From the NCBI GenBank assembly GCA_934589155.1, contig CAKTNP010000028.1, positions 1 through 26,792 of the forward strand: a stretch of 26,792 nt of DNA, read 5' to 3'. The translations under genes were made by a program, and so were the position numbers. Below, piece by piece: positions 1 through 7,355 of this stretch (position 1 is its first letter; every line of letters begins with the position of its first letter). The notes under the pieces are model-generated. The model worked only from the letters and a program-made list of their open reading frames with translations, was not told the DNA's origin and did no database searches. The DNA comes from an uncultured Oscillospiraceae bacterium (GTDB lineage Bacteria > Bacillota > Clostridia > Oscillospirales > Oscillospiraceae).

Positions 1-837
1 CTGATCCGCAATACCAACACCCGGTCCGGGGACTACGAGGAGCTCCGGGACTGCCCCCGGCCCGGCCATGCGGATTACACGGCCCAGCTCAAGTACGGCG
101 GGGCTCAGGACGCGGCGGGAGGCGGCCATTTTTCCGGCCGGCTTACAGCGCCTTTGTGTATCGCCGGAGGCATCTGCCGCCAGATCCTGGCGGAGTCCGG
201 CGTGCGGATCGGATCCCATATTCTGGAGATCGCCGGGATCCGGGACCGGAATTTTGATCCGATGACCCCGGAATTGGAACTTTTGACGGGAAAATCCTTT
301 CCGGTGCTGGAGGACGGCGCCGGAGAGGAAATGCGGCAGGCCATCGCCAAGGCCAAGGCCCAGGGGGACTCCGTAGGCGGCATCATCGAGTGCGCGGCCC
401 TTGGGGTGCCGCCTGCCTTGGGCCGGGGAATCTTCGGCGGCATGGAAAGCCGTCTTTCGGCCATTGTGTTCGGAATTCCGGCGGTGAAAGGCCTGGAATT
501 CGGCGAGGGATTCCGGGCGGCCCGGCTGCTGGGCAGTGAGAATAACGACCCCTATCGGGTAGAGGAAGGCCAGATCCAGCTTCAGAGCAACCATGCCGGA
601 GGAATTCTGGGCGGCATTACCAACGGGATGCCCCTGATTTTCCGGGCGGCGGTGAAGCCCACCCCCTCCATTTCCAGGGAGCAGGACAGCGTGAGCCTGA
701 GCCGCCTGGAAAACGAGACCCTGCGGGTCCGGGGACGCCACGATCCCTGCATCGTGCCCCGGGCGGTGCCCTGTATGGAGGCCGCCATGGCTATCGGAAT
801 TTTGGACGCCCTGCTGGAGCGGGACGGTCTAGGCTGA
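1..837 (+). CDS. aroC: Chorismate synthase, 3' part (5' end outside window)
   Basis: Converts 5-enolpyruvylshikimate-3-phosphate to chorismate, the last common step of aromatic amino-acid synthesis; a cytosolic FMN-dependent enzyme. The frame is open from base 1 and ends with TGA at 835-837, giving 278 residues. The first residues contain the family signature RPGHADYTAQLKYG followed by AGGGHFSGRLTAP, and further on GGILGGITNGMP and the PTPSIS stretch, all characteristic of AroC. The roughly 80-90 N-terminal residues expected for this family lie upstream of the window. It is followed after 18 bases by pheA and heads the visible aro operon. The internal ATG at 154 is not a real start because conserved AroC sequence continues upstream of it. 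Confidence 0.96.
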   Translation: MIRNTNTRSGDYEELRDCPRPGHADYTAQLKYGGAQDAAGGGHFSGRLTAPLCIAGGICRQILAESGVRIGSHILEIAGIRDRNFDPMTPELELLTGKSFPVLEDGAGEEMRQAIAKAKAQGDSVGGIIECAALGVPPALGRGIFGGMESRLSAIVFGIPAVKGLEFGEGFRAARLLGSENNDPYRVEEGQIQLQSNHAGGILGGITNGMPLIFRAAVKPTPSISREQDSVSLSRLENETLRVRGRHDPCIVPRAVPCMEAAMAIGILDALLERDGLG

Positions 838-855
838 CAAGAAAGGTGGAAAAGC

Positions 856-1998
856 ATGGATATTCAAGAAATTCGGAAAGAAATCGACAGGGTGGACGAC
901 CAGTTTGTAAAGCTGTTCAACGAGCGGATGCACCTGTCCTCCCAAATCGCCGAGGTCAAGCGGGAGCAGGATCTGCCGGTCCTGAACGTCCGCCGGGAGC
1001 GGGAAATTCTGAACGAGGTGGCGGCCAAATCCGACCCGGAGCTGGCCAATTACAGCCAGGTGCTATATTCTCTGATCTTTGAATTGAGCCGGTCCTACCA
1101 GGAAAAACTGCTGAAAACGGAGTCGGAACTGCACAAGAAAATTTCCCGAGCTATTGAGGAGACCCCGGCCTTGTTCCCCCAGAGCGCCCATGTGGCCTGC
1201 CAGGGGGTAGAGGGAGCTTATTCTCAACTGGCCTGTGAAAGGGTATTCAAAAACCCGAATATTGTGTATTTCAAGAACTTTGAAGGGGTTTTTTCCGCTA
1301 TTGAGTCAGGATTCTGCCAGTACGGGATCCTGCCCATCGAAAATTCCACGGCGGGCTCGGTGAAAAAGGTCTATGATCTTATGATCTCCCACAATTTTTC
1401 CGTGGTCCGGTCCGTGCGGCTGAAGGTGGACCACAACCTTCTGGCGAAAAGAGGCACGAAATTAGGGGAAATCCGGGAGATCTTCTCCCATGAGCAGGCC
1501 ATCAACCAGTGCGCGGACTTTTTGCAGACCCTGCCAGGGGTGAAGGTGACCCAGGTGGAGAACACCGCCGTGGCCTCGGAATTGGTGGCTTCCTCCGACC
1601 GGAACGATGTGGCGGCCCTGTCCTCCCGGGCCTGCGCCGAGCTCTACGGCCTGGAAGTTCTGCGGTCTTCGGTCCAGGATGAGGGGAATAATCGCACGAG
1701 ATTCCTCTGTATCTCTCGAAATTTGGAGATTTATCCCGGCGCGGACAAGACCAGCATCATGCTGGTGGCGCCGCACAAGCCGGGCGCGCTGTATAAGATT
1801 TTGGCGAGGCTTTATGTGCTGGGGATCAATGTGACCAAGCTGGAATCCCGGCCCATTCCCGACCGGGACTTCGAGTTCATGTTCTATCTGGACCTGGAAA
1901 CCTCCATTTATTCCGAGGAATTTGTCCAGCTTATGTGCGAATTAGACGGAATGTGCGAAGAATTTACCTATCTTGGCAGCTATTCGGAGGTCGTGTGA
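856..1998 (+). CDS. pheA: Bifunctional chorismate mutase / prephenate dehydratase
   Basis: 380 residues. Converts chorismate to prephenate and then phenylpyruvate, committing flux to phenylalanine. Three domains are visible in order: an all-helical AroQ-type chorismate mutase at about residues 1-90 (IRKEIDRVDDQFVKLFNERM), a prephenate dehydratase domain at about 110-290 (GVEGAYSQLACE, ENSTAGSVKKVYDL and the catalytic-type NRTRFLCI), and a C-terminal ACT domain at about 298-375. The ACT domain keeps GALY and ESRP, the two loops that form the phenylalanine binding site, so feedback inhibition by phenylalanine is expected. The start ATG has an AAGGTGG site just upstream. It lies 18 bases after aroC, and its stop is one base before the aroEK start. 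Confidence 0.96.
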   Translation: MDIQEIRKEIDRVDDQFVKLFNERMHLSSQIAEVKREQDLPVLNVRREREILNEVAAKSDPELANYSQVLYSLIFELSRSYQEKLLKTESELHKKISRAIEETPALFPQSAHVACQGVEGAYSQLACERVFKNPNIVYFKNFEGVFSAIESGFCQYGILPIENSTAGSVKKVYDLMISHNFSVVRSVRLKVDHNLLAKRGTKLGEIREIFSHEQAINQCADFLQTLPGVKVTQVENTAVASELVASSDRNDVAALSSRACAELYGLEVLRSSVQDEGNNRTRFLCISRNLEIYPGADKTSIMLVAPHKPGALYKILARLYVLGINVTKLESRPIPDRDFEFMFYLDLETSIYSEEFVQLMCELDGMCEEFTYLGSYSEVV

Positions 1999-1999
1999 C

Positions 2000-3232
2000 A
2001 TGCTTCGGTGCGGCCTTTTGGGGGAGAAGCTGGGCCACAGCTACTCCCCCCGGATCCATCATTTGCTGGGCAACTATGGGTATGAGCTCTATGAAATCAG
2101 CCCCCAAAACCTGAATAATTTTTTCAAAAACCCTGATTTCGACGGAATAAACGTAACGATACCCTACAAAAAGGCTGCCGTTTCCTACTGCAAGGAGCTA
2201 TCCCGGGCGGCGTTGCACGTGGGCAGCGTCAACACGGTTGTACGCCGGGCCGACGGCAGCCTCTACGGCGACAACACGGACTACACCGGGTTCCTATACC
2301 TGCTGGACCGCAGCGGCTTGCGGGCCCGGGGAAAGAAATGTCTGGTCCTGGGCTCCGGCGGCGCATCCCTGGCGGTGACGGCGGCCCTCCGGGACCGGGG
2401 GGCGGAGGTCGTGGTGATCTCCCGGTCCGGCTCCGACAATTACGAAAACCTGGACCGGCACAAGGACGCCCGGATCATCGTCAACGCCACCCCCGTGGGC
2501 ATGTATCCAAACGTGGGAAAGGCGGCTCTGGACGTGAGCCGGTTCCCGGAGCTGGAGGGGGTCCTGGACCTGATCTATAACCCGGCCCGGACCCAGATCC
2601 TATTGGATGCAGAGAAATTGGGCCTTGTGACGGGGAACGGCCTTTCCATGCTGGTGGCCCAGGCCCACCGGGCGGCGGAGCTGTTCACGGGGGAGACCAT
2701 CGACCCCTCCAAAATCGAGACGATTTGGGGAGAGCTCCGCCGGGAAATGGAGAATGTGATCCTGGTGGGGATGCCCGGCTGCGGCAAGTCCACCGTGGGC
2801 AAGGCCCTGGCGGAGCGCCTGGACCGGGAGTTCCGGGATGCGGACCAGATGATCGCAGACCGGGCGGGCTGCTCCATTCCGGAGATCTTCGCCCGGGAAG
2901 GGGAAGAGGGGTTCCGGATCCGGGAGACGGAGGTCCTGGGAGAGCTGGGAAAGCAGTCGGGCCTCATCATTGCCACCGGCGGCGGCTGTGTGACCCGGGA
3001 GGAAAACTATCCCCTGCTGCACCAGAACGGCACCGTTTATTTCCTGGAGCGAGGGCTTTCCAAGCTGCCCAAGGAGGGACGGCCCCTTTCCCAGAAAAGC
3101 AACCTGGAGACCATGTATGAGGCCCGGCTGCCCCAATACCGGCGGTTTGCGGACCGGGTCATCGACAACGACCGGGAAAGCCCCGACTATGCCGTGGAGG
3201 CCATTTTGCGTGACTTGGAGGGAAAAGCATGA
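2000..3232 (+). CDS. aroE-aroK: Fused shikimate dehydrogenase - shikimate kinase
   Basis: One 410-residue protein carrying two shikimate-pathway enzymes. Residues 1-245 are AroE-like (NADPH-dependent reduction of 3-dehydroshikimate): substrate-binding SYS at 14-16, NVTIPYK with the catalytic-type Lys, GDNTDYTG, Rossmann GSGGAS, NATPVGM and a C-terminal AQAHRAAELF. Residues 250-410 are AroK-like (ATP phosphorylation of shikimate): P-loop GMPGCGKST, D-ADQ substrate motif, FRIRE, ATGGGCV and EGRPL lid. The chosen start has GGAGG nine bases upstream at 1986-1990; an ATG at 1973 lies inside pheA and adds a non-homologous extension. The aroK half begins with an internal Met at base 2747. The stop overlaps aroQ (ATGA). 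Gene fusions of this pair are uncommon in bacteria. Confidence 0.95.
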   Translation: MLRCGLLGEKLGHSYSPRIHHLLGNYGYELYEISPQNLNNFFKNPDFDGINVTIPYKKAAVSYCKELSRAALHVGSVNTVVRRADGSLYGDNTDYTGFLYLLDRSGLRARGKKCLVLGSGGASLAVTAALRDRGAEVVVISRSGSDNYENLDRHKDARIIVNATPVGMYPNVGKAALDVSRFPELEGVLDLIYNPARTQILLDAEKLGLVTGNGLSMLVAQAHRAAELFTGETIDPSKIETIWGELRREMENVILVGMPGCGKSTVGKALAERLDREFRDADQMIADRAGCSIPEIFAREGEEGFRIRETEVLGELGKQSGLIIATGGGCVTREENYPLLHQNGTVYFLERGLSKLPKEGRPLSQKSNLETMYEARLPQYRRFADRVIDNDRESPDYAVEAILRDLEGKA

Positions 3233-3681
3233 AATTTCTCGTCATCAACGGACCGAATCTGAACCTTCTGGGCCTGCGGGAGCCGGCCATTTACGGAAGC
3301 CAGAACTATGAGGCCCTGCTGGATCTGATCCAAAGGGCCGCCGGGGAGGCGGGAGTGGAGGCGGAGTGCTTCCAGTCCAACCATGAGGGGGCCATTGTGG
3401 ACGCCATTCAGGGAGCCTACGGCAGGATCGACGGCATCGTCATCAATCCCGCCGCCTACACCCACACCAGCGTGGCGATCTTAGACGCCCTGAAGGCCGT
3501 GGCCATTCCGGCGGTGGAGGTCCACATTTCCGACGTGGACGCCCGGGAGGCCTTCCGCCAGGTGTCCTATGCGGGCATGGCCTGTATCAAGACCTATAAG
3601 GGCCTGGGCTTTGAGGGCTACCGCCAGGCCATTTTGTTCCTGGCGGAGTATCTGAAAGAGAAAGGAAAGGGCGGCTGTTGA
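3229..3681 (+). CDS. aroQ: Type II 3-dehydroquinate dehydratase
   Basis: 150 residues, the normal length for the dodecameric type II enzyme that dehydrates 3-dehydroquinate to 3-dehydroshikimate, the substrate of the preceding AroE domain. Motifs: NGPNLNLLGLREPAIYG with the catalytic-type Arg and Tyr near the N-terminus, SNHEGAIVDAI, INPAAYTHTSVAI with the proton-donor His, and EVHISDVDAREAFR. It overlaps the aroEK stop by four bases (ATGA), implying translational coupling, and is the last gene of the operon before a strong hairpin terminator. The final residues (KEKGKGGC) are an unremarkable charged tail. Confidence 0.96.
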   Translation: MKFLVINGPNLNLLGLREPAIYGSQNYEALLDLIQRAAGEAGVEAECFQSNHEGAIVDAIQGAYGRIDGIVINPAAYTHTSVAILDALKAVAIPAVEVHISDVDAREAFRQVSYAGMACIKTYKGLGFEGYRQAILFLAEYLKEKGKGGC

Positions 3682-3707
3682 TCGCCCGCCCAGTTCTATC
3701 ACAGCAA

Positions 3708-3745
3708 AAAAGGATGGCAGACACGAGGGTGTCTGCCATCCTTTT
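3708..3745. terminator. Bidirectional terminator between aroQ and the AraC gene
   Basis: A perfect 17-bp inverted repeat (3708-3724 and 3729-3745) around a GAGG loop. The stem begins AAAAGG and ends CCTTTT, so a U-run forms in either direction. It closes the aro operon and overlaps the 3' end of the convergent araC-type gene. Confidence 0.93.
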
Positions 3746-4682
3746 ATTGATCCATGACATATGGCGAGGCCGTATTCGCAATATAATCTTTATTTTTTCG
3801 ATATTCGGTCGGGGTAAGATGATAGTGCTTTTTGAATATTTTACAAAAATAATCAACATTACTAAAACCGGTTTCGTTTGAAACTGTAATAATTTTCTTT
3901 TCTGTTTTTCTGAGCAGTACCGCTGCCTCATTTAGTCGATAGGCTATCAGATAATTTATCGGCGTCGTGTGTAAGTATTTCCGAAAATAATTCAAAACTG
4001 TACTTTTACTCAATACCGCATAATCTGCGATATTGTCCAATGAAATATTACTACGATAATTTTGGTGGATATACTGCATCATCAATTGCAGCCTTGCCTG
4101 TGAAGACGCCGAAAAATATGAATAAGTATCCGTATTTTTGATGGCTGCATGTTCCCATAAATTCAGCCATATTTCTTGCATCAAAGCAGACGTTGCCAAT
4201 TCACGAATGGTTTCCTGATTTTGAACAGAAATAATTTTTTTCATAATTTCCAATCCCTTCGCCTGCCAGAAAACCTCCTTATGGAAGACTTGAAAAGCGA
4301 ATGAAGACGAAATAACCGGTTGGATATATTTTGAATAGATCAGACTGCCTTCGGGTGAAATAAAGCTGGGCATACATAAAAAATTGGGAATCACTGCTCC
4401 GTCGGAGGAATGAAATCGATGCAGAATTTTTGAATTGATAAACACACCGTTTCCTTCGGAAAGAGCAAAACATTTTTCTCCGATCCAGAATGTTACAGTT
4501 CCGGATTCCACATATACAAATTCCAGCTCTGTATGCCAGTGCCATTCAATGCAATTAAAATCAAATAATGCCAGATCATCATAGAAATAATCAAATGGAT
4601 ATTCATTTGTGCCATGAACAATCAATTCCATTAGATTTTCATCGGCAAGGACCTTGCTATAGGATTGACTTATCGTTTCCAT
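3744..4682 (-). CDS. AraC-family transcriptional regulator
   Basis: 312 residues. The N-terminal half is a cupin-type sensor domain (EWHWHTELEFVYVESGT, the usual sugar-binding fold of AraC regulators). Residues from about 205 to 300 form the two helix-turn-helix DNA-binding domain, with ISLDNIADYAVLSKSTVLNY and GFSNVDYFCKIFKKHY as the two recognition regions. The start ATG has AGGAG seven bases upstream. It is divergent from an MFS permease 244 bases away, so it probably controls that permease; the inducer cannot be told from the sequence. Base composition is clearly more AT-rich than the aro operon and the genes after 6200, which suggests that regulator and permease arrived together by transfer. 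Its 3' end runs into the aroQ terminator. Confidence 0.92.
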   Translation of the reverse strand: METISQSYSKVLADENLMELIVHGTNEYPFDYFYDDLALFDFNCIEWHWHTELEFVYVESGTVTFWIGEKCFALSEGNGVFINSKILHRFHSSDGAVIPNFLCMPSFISPEGSLIYSKYIQPVISSSFAFQVFHKEVFWQAKGLEIMKKIISVQNQETIRELATSALMQEIWLNLWEHAAIKNTDTYSYFSASSQARLQLMMQYIHQNYRSNISLDNIADYAVLSKSTVLNYFRKYLHTTPINYLIAYRLNEAAVLLRKTEKKIITVSNETGFSNVDYFCKIFKKHYHLTPTEYRKNKDYIANTASPYVMDQ

Positions 4683-4711
4683 TTCTGACTCCTACCTATG
4701 TGTTTTACGAT

Positions 4712-4741
4712 ATTATACAATAAAAATCAGAGATAAAGCAA
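4712..4741 (-). promoter_or_regulatory. Likely promoter of the AraC-family gene
   Basis: On the minus strand TATAAT (4717-4712) lies 18 bases after TTGCTT (4741-4736). The predicted start is about 23 bases upstream of the coding start, leaving room for the AGGAG site only. Confidence 0.55.
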
Positions 4742-4771
4742 TGAAAATATGATGTTTATACTTTATAATCC

Positions 4772-4930
4772 GGTAAAAGCAACAGATTATCATTGACGGA
4801 TACCGGATTTATTGTTCATTATGAACCGCGTTCTATATCTGAATGCTATGAAGACTGTTTTCTCTATGATGGCAAAAATGCAATAAAAATCCATTATAAA
4901 TCACAGGAAAGGACCTTTGAATCACTATGA
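4772..4930 (+). pseudogene. Possible C-terminal remnant of an unknown gene upstream of the MFS permease
   Basis: An open frame with coding-like codons runs from about 4769 to a TGA at 4928-4930 that overlaps the permease ATG as ATGA. The last part reads VHYEPRSISECYEDCFLYDG and ends in FESL. No ATG is present; the only candidate starts are weak (TTG at 4793, no ribosome site). The four-base overlap is typical of translationally coupled genes, so this may be the tail of a lost upstream partner. I do not recognise the family, and the promoter-like sequence at 4793-4822 lies inside it, so it may equally be chance. Confidence 0.35.
4793..4826 (+). promoter_or_regulatory. Candidate MFS promoter with palindromic operator
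   Basis: TTGACG (4793-4798) and CATTAT (4817-4822) are 18 bases apart. The -10 lies inside a perfect palindrome, GTTCATTATGAAC (4814-4826), a plausible regulator site. A further inverted pair CCGGTA/TACCGG sits at 4770-4775 and 4801-4806. No direct evidence links these to the adjacent AraC protein. Confidence 0.4.
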
Positions 4931-6108
4931 GAACGTTAAACTACAAAAAAACAAAAATTGCATGTTATCTGGGGTTCATCACGCAGGCGATTACAGCGAA
5001 TTTTACACCTCTGTTATTTTTAAAGTTTCATCATGATTATCAGATTTCGCTGGGAAGTATTGGGTGGATATTTATCTGTTTCTTTTTTACACAACTTCTG
5101 ATTGATTTGTTCTGCGCGAAATTCGTTGACAAAATTGGATATCGTATTTGCATTGTAGCTTCTGGAGTGTGCTCTGCTGCAGGCCTAATCGGGCTGGCGT
5201 TTTTGCCGGAGATTCTACCGAACCCTTTTGCAGGAATTCTGTGCAGCGTTATTTTATATGCAATGGGCAGCGGACTGATTGAAGTGCTTTGCAGCCCTAT
5301 CATAGAAGCATGCCCGTTTGATAACAAAGAAGCGACCATGAGCCTGCTTCATTCTTTTTATTGCTGGGGTGCAGTTGGAACCATATTGATCTCAACCATT
5401 TTTTTCCTAATATTTGGAATCAATAGATGGAAGTGGCTTGCTGTATTATGGGCACTTATTCCGATTGTCAATATCTACAATTTTTCGACTTGTCCGATTG
5501 AGTATCTGGTAGATGAAGAAAGCGGAATGAAAGTAACGGAGCTATTTAAAAAACCGTTATTCTGGACTGTCATCTGCCTCATGATCTGTTCCGGTGCGTC
5601 AGAACTTGCAATGGCCCAATGGGCTTCTGCCTATGCCGAAGCAGCACTTGGGTTGCCCAAAATGATAGGCGATCTGGCTGGCCCATGTATGTTTGCGGTC
5701 TCAATGGGTATAAGTCGTGTGATTTTCGGAAAATACGGAGAACGAATGGATTTAATGAAATTTATGGCATGTTCCGGGATTTTGTGTGTAATCTGTTACT
5801 TACTTACTGCACTATCAACGAATCCAATACTTGGTTTGATCGGTTGTATCGTATGTGGATTTTCTGTAGGAATTATGTGGCCTGGAACACTCAGCATTTC
5901 GTCCAAAGAATTCCCTAAGGGAGGAACGGCAATATTTGCAATGCTTGCCATGGCTGGAGATTTGGGCGGCAGTGCCGGGCCGGGTATTGTAGGCTATGTT
6001 ACGCAGAGTGCCGGTAATAATATTCAGGTCGGAATGGAAGTTGGTCTTATTTTTCCGGTTATTTTATTAATTTTGTTATTCGTTCTGTATACACAGAAAA
6101 AATCTTAG
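4927..6108 (+). CDS. MFS permease, sugar-transporter type
   Basis: 393 residues with about 12 hydrophobic segments and no signal peptide: an inner-membrane major facilitator. The loop after helix 2 has the family pattern (AKFVDKIGYR, a G-x-x-D-x-x-G-R-like motif), and the second half repeats it (ISRVIFGKYGERM). The general look (ITANFTPLLF at the start, GDLGGSAGPGIVGYVTQ late) resembles the FucP/YbjJ-like branch; the substrate cannot be assigned. It is divergent from an AraC regulator and similarly AT-rich, so the two look like one acquired transport module. AAAGGA lies 11 bases before the ATG. Directly downstream (about 100 bases) begins the truncated end of a GC-rich MATE gene. Confidence 0.88.
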   Translation: MRTLNYKKTKIACYLGFITQAITANFTPLLFLKFHHDYQISLGSIGWIFICFFFTQLLIDLFCAKFVDKIGYRICIVASGVCSAAGLIGLAFLPEILPNPFAGILCSVILYAMGSGLIEVLCSPIIEACPFDNKEATMSLLHSFYCWGAVGTILISTIFFLIFGINRWKWLAVLWALIPIVNIYNFSTCPIEYLVDEESGMKVTELFKKPLFWTVICLMICSGASELAMAQWASAYAEAALGLPKMIGDLAGPCMFAVSMGISRVIFGKYGERMDLMKFMACSGILCVICYLLTALSTNPILGLIGCIVCGFSVGIMWPGTLSISSKEFPKGGTAIFAMLAMAGDLGGSAGPGIVGYVTQSAGNNIQVGMEVGLIFPVILLILLFVLYTQKKS

Positions 6109-6210
6109 AAAGACTGCTTTCAAGAGCTTTATCGTAATTGCTCCGCAGATTCTGATTTATGGAACCGATACGAAGTATAGCACGTGGGAAGCCGGAGGGC
6201 AAGAGAGCCC

Positions 6211-6393
6211 CAGGGGCTGATCCAGACGTTACTGGTGCGGTTGCCCATGGCCTACTTCATGAGCATCCAGGAAAACGCCAGCCTGACCAAGATCGGTCTG
6301 GCGGCGCCGGTGTCCACCGCCGTGGGAGTATTACTCAACCTGGGCTTTTTCTGGTACATGAACCGGAAGGACGGCAGGAAGAAACTGCGATAA
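6211..6393 (+). pseudogene. 3' remnant of a MATE-family efflux transporter gene
   Basis: From about 6211 the frame encodes roughly 60 residues ending at TAA 6391-6393: QTLLVRLPMAYFMSIQ, then LTKIGLAAPVSTAVGVLLN and a basic tail. This matches the last two membrane helices of MATE multidrug/Na+ exporters (VRLP..., IGLAAPxS...). No start or N-terminal part exists: the sequence immediately to the left is the AT-rich end of the MFS permease region. The codon use is GC-rich like the rest of the chromosome, so the native gene was most likely cut by arrival of the AraC-MFS module. It is not a functional transporter. Confidence 0.75.
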
Positions 6394-6396
6394 GAC

Positions 6397-6428
6397 AAGA
6401 GCGCACTGCCGGAGGGCAGTGCGCTCTT
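6397..6428. terminator. Hairpin after the MATE remnant
   Basis: A 14-bp perfect stem (6397-6410 with 6415-6428) around GGAG, four bases after the remnant's stop. There is no U-run on the plus strand, so termination strength is uncertain. Confidence 0.6.
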
Positions 6429-6431
6429 GCG

Positions 6432-6459
6432 GAAAAAATGCCTGCCCCGAGGGGCAGGC
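6432..6459 (-). terminator. Rho-independent terminator of the spoIIQ-like gene
   Basis: Read on the minus strand, GCCTGCCCC-TC-GGGGCAGGC is followed by A and six T residues. It lies about 50 bases after the stop codon of the M23 peptidase gene. Confidence 0.88.
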
Positions 6460-6511
6460 AAGGCCATGGGAAACCATGGTGAGGAAAGAAAATGAAGAAA
6501 GAGATCCAAAG

Positions 6512-7204
6512 TTATTTTCCCAGGAACTCCATGGGGTCCACGCTTTTGCCGTCACAGGACACGGCAAAGTGGACATGGTCCCCCAGGGCCGTTTCCACCA
6601 GGGCGGTATTGCCCACCTGGCCGATGACCTGGCCCAGCTTGACCTGGTCCCCGGCGGAGACGGAAAGCTCCTCCGACAGGCTGCCGTATTTAGTCATATA
6701 GCCCCCGTCGTGCTGGAGGACCACGGTGGTCCCCAGGGAGTCGTCCTCATAAATGGTGTAGACCGTGCCATCGGCGGCGGCCAGCACGTCGGTGCCCGCC
6801 GGAGCCGCCAGGTCCACGCCGTTGTGGATCCGCCAGTCCCGGGTGGTCTCGTTGTAGCTCAGCTCCTCCATGGCGTAGGCCCCTACCATCTGGCCGTCCA
6901 CCGGGGAGATGGTCTTGAGCTTCTGGGGCTTGGTCTCCGTTGGGGCCGTGGTCCCCTGGGTGGTCTGGGGCTCCGAGGCGATGACGGAAACGGCATCGTC
7001 CCGGCCCTTGGTCCCGGAGACCGGGGCCGTGCCTGCGGGCAGGGTGGCGGACAGGCTGGGCTGCTCCTTTTGAGGAGACTTGGTGTTGCGGTAGTACACA
7101 TAGCCGGAGATCCCGATTGCGGCGACGCACAGGACCAGGGCTATGTAGTAGCCCTTTTCCTTTACGAAGCTGCGGAAGCTCCCGCTTCCTTTGTTTTCAT
7201 GCAT
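6512..7204 (-). CDS. spoIIQ: SpoIIQ-like M23 (LytM) peptidase, sporulation
   Basis: 230 residues. A short cytoplasmic N-terminus is followed by one membrane helix (about 19-38), a Ser/Thr/Pro-rich linker (about 45-95) and a LytM/M23 domain (about 100-228). Zinc-ligand residues are all present: H127 and D131 in HNGVD, and H210/H212 in HVHF. The stretch with DWRIHNGVDLAAPAGT closely follows the SpoIIQ pattern. SpoIIQ sits in the forespore membrane and, with the SpoIIIA proteins, joins forespore to mother cell during engulfment; clostridial versions keep the intact zinc site, as here. The start at 7204 has GGAGG nine bases upstream; a longer reading to 7357 overlaps the divergent promoter and lacks support. 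A generic cell-wall peptidase remains possible. Confidence 0.78.
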   Translation of the reverse strand: MHENKGSGSFRSFVKEKGYYIALVLCVAAIGISGYVYYRNTKSPQKEQPSLSATLPAGTAPVSGTKGRDDAVSVIASEPQTTQGTTAPTETKPQKLKTISPVDGQMVGAYAMEELSYNETTRDWRIHNGVDLAAPAGTDVLAAADGTVYTIYEDDSLGTTVVLQHDGGYMTKYGSLSEELSVSAGDQVKLGQVIGQVGNTALVETALGDHVHFAVSCDGKSVDPMEFLGK

Positions 7205-7302
7205 TGTTAAGCACCTCCGCGGATAGTATGCCCGGCGGGACTGGGGCATAAACCCATGGGAAGAAAATTTTTCCGGGAAGGGTACGGGAGGGGCCCAGGC
7301 CC

Positions 7303-7330
7303 TTGCATGCGCCCGGATTTTTGCTATAAT
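7303..7330 (+). promoter_or_regulatory. Promoter of the ADP-ribosylglycohydrolase-like gene
   Basis: TTGCAT (7303-7308), 16 bases, then TATAAT (7325-7330). The expected transcript start near 7337 excludes the ATG at 7329 as a start codon and fixes the gene start further in. Confidence 0.75.
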
Positions 7331-7355
7331 GAAGGAAAGAATGGGGGAGATGGAC

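Noticed and set aside
6159..6482. 107-codon plus-strand frame after the MFS gene
   Set aside because: Out of frame with the MATE homology and spans two hairpins.
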